The position numbers and the translations under genes were made by a program. From Zantedeschia hybrid cultivar (taxonomy: Eukaryota > Streptophyta > Magnoliopsida > Alismatales > Araceae): 64,000 bases of DNA. Shown piece after piece: positions 49,406 to 57,931 of this stretch. Below the pieces are notes generated by a model, which was not told the DNA's origin, made no database searches, and saw nothing but the letters and a program-made list of their open reading frames with translations. The number at the start of each line of letters is the position of its first letter. Within the stretch, counting starts at the first letter, position 1. The stretch lies in NCBI GenBank assembly GCA_030544215.1, contig JARZZO010000008.1, positions 28,559,614-28,623,613 of the forward strand, given 5' to 3'.

Positions 49406-50317
49406 ATGGATCTTTAAAAGAAAACAAGAATATTAGATAAAGAGTCCAATCAAGGATAGAATTCCAAGGATATCTTCAAGCGAACCTCAAAGATAATCAA
49501 GATACTCAATTCAGAATAGAATATTTCATATCATGTTGGAGTTATTTGATTAATGGTCTGAAATTTAATCAGTAATTAATCCTTATTACAATGATTTCAA
49601 AGTCCTACATGATGCATGCTGGGTTAAAAGAAAAATATAAAGTTAAATAAAATATAAATTAATCAAGGATAATATTGTTAAATTGTCATTAATGAGTCAA
49701 GATACCAACTCTTGTAATTCAGTGCTAAGCCAAAGCTCGTTTATCCACGCACCGTTTCACAAAAGTGGAACCATCGTCCTCACTAATTAACAATCCAACG
49801 GCCTATCCGTGCGATTAAGAATCCTCTGGAATTATCACTGTTTTTGTTGAAGGGGAACTTAAATTCCAGTTTCATCAAAACCACAAGGTCCTTGATACAG
49901 TCTAATAAATATTTAATATATAGTAATGCGAATGCAAAATAATTACATGGAATAATACAAGGATAGAAATAACCGTCTTTTTAGCCACGGTCGGGACTTG
50001 AATTCCACAATGGGATTTTCTTGACATTTCCAGCTTTGCTCAGGCTTTCTTGAATTTTCTGCAATCAAAATTATTAATAATTCCAAACAAATATTCAATT
50101 TAAACATTAAAATCCACAGAATTTCGGGAAAATAGCAGAATTATTGAAACGCGTCGTGTCGCAAAGACGCCATTCAACTTTGAAACGCGTCAGGTATACT
50201 AGACGCCTTTTACTCACAGAAACATGTTTCTGGTTGTTCTCTACCCGAACTCCAACTCTATCAATGCACATCCCTTTTCCAATCTGGAAAAGGTCTACTT
50301 AGGATCGCAATCCCTCC

Positions 50318-50325
50318 TATATAAA
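50318..50325 (+). promoter_or_regulatory. TATA box of the element B DUF7745-like gene
   Basis: TATATAAA lies 136 bases before the ATG, on the strand opposite to the retroelement. It is conserved with 44440-44447, so the antisense gene has its own promoter. Confidence 0.7.
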
Positions 50326-50460
50326 CACCCTTAGGTTATTCCCAAGCAATCCTATCATAATCCAAAGATCCAAAGGAGAGTTTTCTTCCAAATTTTCAAG
50401 GTTTCTTCAAGGTTTTCAAGCTTCCCAAGCTTCAAGAAGGAGGAACTCCGAAAAAGAGAG

Positions 50461-51847
50461 ATGGATTCCTCAAACAAGAAGATGAAGATGTCTCTAGAGA
50501 AGTTTGCAGACATAGAGAATCATCTCAATGGAAGAAATCCCAATCTTCAAGTAAGTTCAATCAACTTTCTTTCATGTTCTTCATGTCTTCCATCATGCTC
50601 TTCATCATGCTCCTCATCAAGCTTCCTTTTTATCTTTCTTTTAGACCTACCCCATGTTTCCTGGCCCAAGAAAGTTCACGTCTCTCCCTTGGATTCGTAA
50701 ACTTGCAAAAAGTGTTAAGCTTTCTATGCAAGTGTTCATATCCAAGTGGGATCTTCAAGGACTTGTAGTGCTTGCCAAGAATTACAAGAGTGCGAACGTA
50801 GACTGGGCGGCTATGGGCGCCTTGATCGAGTGGTGGCATCCCCAAACTCATACGTTCTTCTTCCAAGATTTCGAGTGCACAATCCTTCTAGAAGAGGCGG
50901 AACTTCTATTAGGTCTCCCGAAGACCAGAGACAACAGAGACAAGATAGCCTTGACAAAAGAAAGAATCACCGGTCAACAGCTATTGACATCGATCATGAA
51001 GGATCCTTCAGAAGCTAAAGGATGCCTCACGAAGAAGGGGATCAATCTTGCAAAACTAGCCGAGTGGACTCTTTATGAAATTAAAGATCTAAGGGAGGAT
51101 GAGGCGGAAGATGTAACAAAAGCTCTCGTTACATGCCTTGCCGGTGCCTTATTCTTTCCTGCACAGGATAACATCTTGGAAGACGATCAAATTAGTGCTA
51201 TTTGCGCAATTTTCGAAGGTAAATCTATTAGCACTGCTCTCTTAGCATATCTCTACAGTGGACTTTCTGCGGCTTCTGTGGGTCGTCCTCCATATGGATG
51301 CATGCTACTCTTTGCCTTGTGGGTTGAACTTCACTTCAAATTCGAGCATAGCAAGAAAAGGCCTCTGAATCCATCTCAGATCTTCTTGAATAGTCCAATT
51401 CATTGCATTGCTAATATTGTAAAGTTCAATGAGTACATGGTCAACAAGGTTCCAAAACTCAAGACCCGAGCCTATTGGAGAGAGTATTTGAAGCTCATGA
51501 CGTCCGACATATTCGACTTGTCTCCACTTGCTCTTGTTGGAAAACCAGTTTGGGTGCGCCGTACAGCAGGAGCAGATCTCAAGTTAATTGGAGCCACTGA
51601 TTTTGTGTTATACAATCCACACCGGTGCCTTACTCAACTTAGCTTGGCCCGTCGTGAGTTCCCTGAATTCTCTCCTACACTTCCAATCAAGAAGCGCGAC
51701 TTGGAATCCGATGAAGATTATGAAGCCATACAAACCATCATTACTCTATGGAACTTTGGCTTTAGTTATCGTGTAAGATCCTCTAAAGACAGAGATAAAA
51801 GATTGAAATTTCCTTATCTTAAAGGTCTTCATGATATTCTCCCTTGA
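50461..51847 (+). CDS. DUF7745-like protein, antisense gene 1 of element B
   Basis: Two exons, 50461-50550 and 50645-51847, joined GT-AG in phase 0 to give 430 residues with no stop. The N-terminus is charged (MDSSNKKMKMSLEKF). A domain follows from about residue 34: FTSLPWIRKLAKS, VDWAAMGALIEWWHPQTHTF, ECTILLEEAELLLGLP. This pattern (WHPQTHTF plus LEE..LLGLP) resembles the DUF7745 proteins found around plant retroelements. Middle segments include FFPAQDNILEDDQISAIC and GCMLLFALWVELHFKFEH. Function unknown. No catalytic motif seen. The same gene in element A has three stops. It has its own TATA box and a long leader. It sits 640 bp upstream of the PMD gene on the same strand. Assignment to the named family is by eye. 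Confidence 0.75.
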
Positions 51848-52487
51848 ATGTCCTCTTTCTCTTTTTGATTTTGATGTAATAAAGATTGATTCTATTGAAT
51901 AAAGAACGATTTTTCATGCCTTAGAATCTTTCCCCAACTTTCTGTAATGTGCACATGATTTTTCCTTAAGTAAAAACCTGATTTTTCCTGAAAATTCAGG
52001 AATTCGAGTTCTGTAAAACGTAAAACGCGTCCACTCAGAAAGACGCCTTTAAAACTATAATTATTTTTCCGAAATTCAATTTAATCCTTAAAAACCCGAT
52101 TTAAGCTTAAAACGCGTCTACATCACTAGACGCCTTTAAACTCTCTCTCCTATTTTTCCCAGGATTCTGCCATTAATTCCATGATTAATTCCCTGAAATG
52201 CGTCCAGTAGTCAAGACGTCTTTCATGATTTTCCTGTGTACGGCTTTGAACAGAACCTGAAACGCGTCCCCATGTGGACGTGTTTCAACCAATTCAAACA
52301 GCTGTCCTTTACCGCCTCAACTTATGCGCCTTGAAACGCGTCTGTCTGAGTCGACGCCTTTCACTCTTTTCGTTACAGACCCGCGAAGGCCCTCCTTTCT
52401 TCCTCACTTTCACAAAAATCTCCTCTCTCCACCGAGCTCCGGCGATTTCTCCGGTGATCTCTCCCTCAAAACTCCTTCTCTACAGCT
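51848..52487. repeat. Intergenic spacer with five GCGTC/GACGC hairpins
   Basis: Hairpins begin at about 52021, 52109, 52194, 52259 and 52332, spaced 65-88 bp. The first has the same centre, CACTCAGAAA, as the first in element A (46098). The end of the spacer, about 52380-52487, is CT-rich like a plant 5' leader. No strong TATA box for the PMD gene was found; its promoter would overlap the hairpins. Confidence 0.8.
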
Positions 52488-55347
52488 ATGGAACACGGCG
52501 AAGGATCAAGGAAGAAGAAAGCCTTGGCCAAGAGGAGGCGGAGGCAAGAAGAAGAAGTTCCCGAGGAGGTACCGGCGGCGCTAGCCAAGGTGGCGGCCTT
52601 CTTGGAGGAGGAGCTCCCTCCACCGGCGCCCATGGCGGTGGAAGAGGAAGAGGAGGGCGACCTCCACACGGTGAGTCTCCTGTGGAATGAATGGGCAAGG
52701 AAAAGAGGGGAGAAAGGGGTTCATGAAGGAACCCGGAATCTGGACTTGAAAGGCGTCCAGACCAGGTGACGCCTTTCAAAAGGCGTCGCCCTTGGTCGAC
52801 GTCTTTCAAGATAAATTCTGAATTTTTTAATTATTAGAAAATATTTTTGAATTGCGTCAATTCATGTGGACGTGTTTTAAAACACGTCTGTGTATGCTGA
52901 CGCCTTTCAAAACAGAAAGTGAATTTTCCTGTTTTTATTAATTACTGACCCTATTTTATTTTTTTTTTGTTTTTATTTGCAGGGAGTGATGAGGGCTAGG
53001 ATCTCTTGGGACCTAGTTATAGGGGCTTATAGAGGGCTCCCGGATTTCCAGAAGGCGCGCCTGCGCCGGATGGGGTTCGGTGAGATACTAGACATCGAGC
53101 CATTTTGGCTCGATCTAGTCTTGTTGCAGGCGCTCAGGGAGCGTTGGCATGTGGAAAGCCGGGCTTTCCTAATGCAGTGGGGACATATGGTCCCCACCCT
53201 AGAGGACGTGGCCAGGATCACCGGCCTCCGGGTAGAGGGCCGACCGGTGAGTGGGATGACTTACCCCGACTATCGAGGATTGGCAGAGGCCTTGTTAGGG
53301 ATAGAGGTGTCTAGCATGGGCAGAGAATCCAGGATGGTCCCCAGGGTAGAAGTAGAGGCTGCCCTAGGTCTAGACGAGCCCCGGCGTCGGTCTGACGAGA
53401 CCCGGGAGGAGTTTAGGGACAGGCTAGCAAAGTCGTCCTCTGCCATCTACTGTAGGGACCCTAGCCAGGTAGAGGAGGTAGACCGACAGCTTAGGGTCTT
53501 TCTTGTCTTTTTCGTCGGTCGGTTGCTCTTCGGTACGAAGGGCGACCATATCCACTGTAGATTTTTGTATCTGTTAGATGATCTAGATAGCTTAGGGGAA
53601 TACGCTTGGGGTGCGGCCCTCCTGGCCCACCTGTTTGCAGATCTATCCGCGGTCACGCCGGACCGCGAGACTACTGTCAGCGGCTTCTCGCCGTTCCTCC
53701 AGGTATTAAATGTTTTATTATTTATTTATGATATGCAATATGATATGATGCTTTTTCTAACTTATATGTTTATGCATGCAGGTGTGGAGCTACCACTATT
53801 TCCCGCTCGGCAGAGCGCGAATTGTTCGTCCAGATGCCGTCCCATTGGCCTGCCGTTGGCAGCCAATTGTGGACACAGCTCCGCAGCACCATCAGCTGAC
53901 GGCCCTCCGCCGTCAGTTTCTAGATTATCCAGAGCTATCGGTAAGTTTTTAACTTGTTCAATTTTTTATTAAATGCAATTCTTTATTCCTTAAGTGCAAT
54001 TTATTTATGAATGCATCTAACCTATATGCAGGTGATCTGGCGCCCATATCTGGGCATGAACGAGGAAGGTCAGCCATGGGTGACGGCTGGCAGGAGGCGA
54101 TTTGGGAGGCAGATGTGGGTGCACTGCCTCAACGAGATCGAGCCCCTCCGCCTCCGTCTCGTGATGAGGACGCTGGGTCTCCATCAGGAATGGATAGATG
54201 AAGAGGTCCCGGAGGGTGTAGGGAGGAGCATGAGGGGCAAGCAATCCCTCACCGACTGGCGTGCCAAGTTCCCGGAGCAGTACGAGGACTGGCACCGTCG
54301 GGGCATCAGAGTAGAGTCCCGTGCGGAGAGTAGCGAGGGCTACCTCCAACAGTACCGGGTTCATTATGCCGACCAGCTGCGGCTCCTCCGACCACTCGAT
54401 GTAAGTATGCATTCATGCGTCTTTAATTTTATTATTATCTTGATTTATGTTGGTGAATGAATGTATGTATATGTGATTTGCAGGATGCTCGCGATGCGGT
54501 CATCATCGACCTCCGGGCCCGACTACATGATGCTGAGGCCCAGCTCGAACAAGTCCAGAAAGAGCTCTTCGATCTGGTATGTATGAATGAATATGAATGC
54601 ATGTTTTAATTAATTGTTTGTTTTGGCGATTAACCACTGACAGTGTTCTTTTGATGCAGCGAGCCGTCTACACCCAGGCGGCTCCTTCTACCTATGGAGC
54701 TTCTTCTTCATCATCCTTCGCCGCGCACGATGCTGCCTTGGCTGACCTCCAGAGTCAGCTCGCTTCTGCCATCCACCGGGCTTCTCTTGCGGAGGAGGAC
54801 CGTGCTGCTCGGGTAAGTTTTGATTTTTGAATTTGACTTGACTTACTTGATTGTCTTGAACTAACAAAATCTTCTTCTGCAGGTTGCTGAGCTCCAAGAA
54901 GCCCTTCAGAGGGCTGAAGCGGATGCCTATGCTACAGCGACTCGTGCCGAGGCTGATGCAGAGCGGATCCGAGCTCTAGAGGAGCAGGTAGCCCGACTTT
55001 CGGTTGGAGATCTTGCGCGCCTCCAGACTCGCCTGGAGGTCATCAACGAGGAACGAGAGCGGGAGAGGCAGGAGCGGCAGAGGATGGATGCTGAGATATC
55101 CGCCCTTCGGGTCCAGCTGGGCATTGCAGAGCACGAGCACCGGAGTGTGGAGGAGAGGTACAGGCGTGCTCGACAGCGTGCGCAGGAGCGCGGCCTGACG
55201 AGCGCTTTCACTGCCAGCGCTGCCGTGTCTTCCGGCCAGGCGGGGCCGAGCACGATGGGGCCACCTCCACCTCCCAGCCGAGCACCAGACGCACCTGACG
55301 AGGCCCAGAGCCAGTTAGATGAGGGCGGAGGGGAGAGTCAGCCTTGA
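52488..55347 (+). CDS. Plant mobile domain (PMD-like) protein, antisense gene 2 of element B
   Basis: Seven exons: 52488-52670, 52983-53702, 53782-53940, 54032-54400, 54484-54576, 54660-54812, 54883-55347. All six introns are GT-AG and phase 0, giving 713 residues without a stop. The N-terminus is basic then strongly acidic (about 1-60). The core (about 62-480) has ISWDLVIGAYRGLPDFQKAR, HMVPTLEDVARITGLRVEG, the LFADLSAVTPDR step and VWSYHYFPLGRARIVRP. This is the pattern of plant mobile domain (aminotransferase-like, MAIN-type) proteins. The C-terminus (about 500-660) is a heptad-rich coiled coil, ending in a proline-rich tail. In Arabidopsis, MAIN and MAIL1 carry this domain and affect silencing and meristem survival; here the role is unknown. 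Hairpins sit in intron 1. The start is the first ATG after the CT-rich leader and matches element A. Confidence 0.85.
52747..52910. repeat. Four GCGTC/GACGC hairpins inside PMD intron 1
   Basis: Two back-to-back pairs at 52747-52809 and 52847-52910, at the same place as 47256-47419 in element A. The first centre, CAGACCAGGT, is identical in both elements. Confidence 0.85.
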
Positions 55348-56677
55348 GGGCTTATGTACTTATTTTCCTTTCACATATCATGTATAAAACACTTTTGATA
55401 TATACATGAAACTTTTGGGCTCCAATTTCGTGTTCCTGTGCTTATCTGGCATCCTGTACAACACTTAACAAACAGGTTAAGTATCTATTTAGGCTTAGCC
55501 CCTTGCCTGACCAAACAAATGGTCAATCAACCTTTTCCTTGAATAAATAGTCAAGGGGCATAGCCTTTATTAACAAAGGTAATAAGAATAATCAGACTTA
55601 AGCAAAATGTAACATGCAAGCAAACATATGCTCACTGAAAATAAAAGGAATGAACATATTAAATGCAACAAGCAAATGCTAATTGAAATATTTTTTTTTG
55701 TGGTTTTGAAATATTCATTTTGTTTGGGTTTTTAAATATGTATTTTTTTTAGATTTTGAAAAATGTACATTTTTTTTGAATTTTTGACTATGCAATTTTT
55801 TTTTTGAATTTTGGACATATGCAATTTTTGAATTTTGACTATGCAAATTTTTTTGAATTTTGACATATACATTTTTTTTGAATTTTGAATTTTTGACTAT
55901 GTATTTTTTTTTTGAATTTTTGACTAAAAGACCAGTATGGTACTTAGATCAAAAGATCATATTCATTTATTAACTTAATTTCCAAATTGTTCTTTAACAA
56001 CTTAACTTAAAACCCATCGTGTTTGAACTTGTATTTCCATTCGTGATCCCATTTGATGATTTGACCCTTAGTCAATCTAAGCTATTCTTTAAGTTTGAAG
56101 TACACCTCTTTAGAAAGAAAAGAAGAATAGATTTAGAAAGCCCATGAGAAGGTTCCGGAGACCTAAAAAGATGTTCCTTTCCAACCCTAATATCTGTTGG
56201 GGTTCGGTCATTTCTTTCCGGGGTATTTATCGACCTTGCGTTCCCTTTTGTTTCATTTCATGGCCTTGATGTAACGTTTGCAGTGTATTGGCCTTTTGAT
56301 TTTGAATCTTGCCTTTTCCTTTTTTTTTTTTTTTTTTTTTTTTTTTCTATGCTTTGGAACGGATCTCCCCCATTTTTTTATGACGGCCTCCTACTAAGAT
56401 GGCGGGTATTCTTGGTAGTCTATTCTAAGCCTCGTTCCGACACCATGGGCCGAGTGTAAAACAGAGTTTTACTTTAAAACGAATGATTTGTACTTTACAC
56501 TCTTAGTCAAGCTTTTGATATTCTTTAGGACTTGGCATCTCTTGTTACTCATGAATCAAACGTGTCAGTGTGTGCAGTAATGGGTTTGAAGTTAAATATT
56601 CAGACTAACAAAGAAATTTGAGTTTATAAATTTTCTGATTCCACTGGTCTTTGTACCATACTGATCGACTCTTTAAC
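55348..56677. other. Spacer between the PMD and integrase genes
   Basis: The 3' regions of two convergent genes. At 55690-55925 there are about ten diverged repeats of TTTTTTTGAATTTTTGACTATG, 22-32 bp each. A run of about 32 T lies at 56315-56346. The words CAGTATGGTAC (about 55932) and GTACCATACTG (about 56652) form an 11-bp inverted repeat around most of the spacer. No gene is supported. Confidence 0.65.
55690..55925. repeat. T-rich tandem repeat of about 22-32 bp
   Basis: Irregular copies of TTTTGAATTTTTGACTATG with T-run length changes. Tandem repeats in this part of Tat-like elements are common. Confidence 0.8.
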
Positions 56678-57931
56678 CTAAGGGTAGTATTTCTTAAGAT
56701 GTAGACCATTCCAGGGATGATTTAGCTCTTCTCCTTCTGCATTAACAAGATGATAAGCATTACCAGGAAAAGCACGTGATACATAAGGTCCTTCCCAGTT
56801 GGGTTGGAGCTTAGAACGCGGACCACCAGGTTTTACAAAAATTCTTTTAACGACCATTTCACCGACTTTGAACTTACGTTCAATGACTTTCTTTTGATAA
56901 AAACGTGCTAATCTGTTTTGATAAGCTTTTGCATGATTAGCAGCTGACCATCTTTTCTCGTCTAGAAGTTCCAATTGAGCAAGGAGTGCTGAACGATGTT
57001 CATCAATGGAGAATTCCTTGTTCAATTGTACTCTTAATGACGGTATAAGGATCTCATATGGAACTACCGCCTCCATTCCAAATGTTAAGGAATAAGGAGT
57101 CTGTCCAGTGGGCGTGCGGATTGAAGTTCGGTAGGCCCATAGAGCCTCAACCAATTTCTCTGGCCAGTCTGCGAATTTGTTAGATTTACACGTCTTTTTG
57201 ATGATTTTTATCAAAGTCTTATTTGTTGCCTCTGCTTGGCCATTGCCTTGCGGATAATAAGGAGATGAATGATGCAATGCAATTCTATACCTGTTGCAGA
57301 GGTCCTTCAATTCCTGTGACACGAACTGCGGTCCGTTGTCGGTGACGATGGTACTTGGAATTCCGAATCTTGTGATGATGTTCTTCATGATGAATTTGCA
57401 GACGGTTGATGCTTTGATCTCCACGTATGCTTCAGCTTCTGCCCACTTGGTGAAGTATTCCGTTGCCGTGAGAATGAAAGATTTTTGCTTGATGCCGGAA
57501 TCTGGGTTACCAAGAGATCTAATAATGTCGAAAGCCCACATGGAGAAAGGCCATGGGGAAGAAATAGGATGGAGTGAAGATGCAGGAGAATGAATTTTGT
57601 CGGCGTGAAGTTGACACTTGGCACACCTACGGACATATCCTACACAATCTTCTTCCATGGTTGGCCAATAAAATCCTTGTCTAAGGATCTTCTTTGCTAG
57701 CATCTGTCCATTGACATGGCCACCACAGACTCCACTATGAGCTCCTTCCATAACCTTCCAAAGCTCATCTTCGTCTAAACATCTCAGAAGAACTCCATCA
57801 AAACCTCTCTTGTATAGTGCTCCCCCAACTAGGGTGTATCGTTGAGCAACTCTCCTGATAGCTCTTTTTTCCTCAGTTGTAGCTTCCTCAGGATATGATT
57901 GATCTTCACAATATTTTGCAATTTCATAATA
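56678..57931 (-). CDS. Integrase, element B
   Basis: Inserts the cDNA into host DNA. In frame with the RT part upstream, separated only by one TGA (57932-57934) where a tryptophan codon fits. It has a zinc-binding region (HSGVCGGH, then CAKC), and the catalytic triad region shows AFDIIRS, DNGPQF and NGQAEATNKT. The C-terminal segment, WEGPYVSRAF, is the GPY/F motif typical of gypsy integrases. It ends KKYYP. Intact from the TGA onwards. Convergent with the PMD gene across a 1.3-kb spacer. Confidence 0.92.
   Translation of the reverse strand, partial: YYEIAKYCEDQSYPEEATTEEKRAIRRVAQRYTLVGGALYKRGFDGVLLRCLDEDELWKVMEGAHSGVCGGHVNGQMLAKKILRQGFYWPTMEEDCVGYVRRCAKCQLHADKIHSPASSLHPISSPWPFSMWAFDIIRSLGNPDSGIKQKSFILTATEYFTKWAEAEAYVEIKASTVCKFIMKNIITRFGIPSTIVTDNGPQFVSQELKDLCNRYRIALHHSSPYYPQGNGQAEATNKTLIKIIKKTCKSNKFADWPEKLVEALWAYRTSIRTPTGQTPYSLTFGMEAVVPYEILIPSLRVQLNKEFSIDEHRSALLAQLELLDEKRWSAANHAKAYQNRLARFYQKKVIERKFKVGEMVVKRIFVKPGGPRSKLQPNWEGPYVSRAFPGNAYHLVNAEGEELNHPWNGLHLKKYYP

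Larger units (their letters stand above)
47831..50317 (-). repeat. Element B: 3' LTR and adjacent non-coding DNA
   Basis: Starts TGATTAACATG. A minus-strand TATA box, CTATAAATACC, lies at 48514-48521, about 680 bases from the edge, which gives the R-U5 length if this is the LTR promoter. Six GCGTC/GACGC hairpins occur (48621, 48708, 48797, 48885, 50145, 50181). The LTR's inner border is not defined without the second LTR. Confidence 0.6.

Noticed and set aside
42798..52910. The GCGTC/GACGC array as a CRISPR
   Set aside because: Nuclear plant DNA; copies are imperfect foldbacks with uneven spacing, and the intervening DNA is homologous between elements.
42798..52910. The hairpins as individual MITE insertions
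   Set aside because: They are only about 30 bp, have no target duplications and occupy the same relative positions in both elements.
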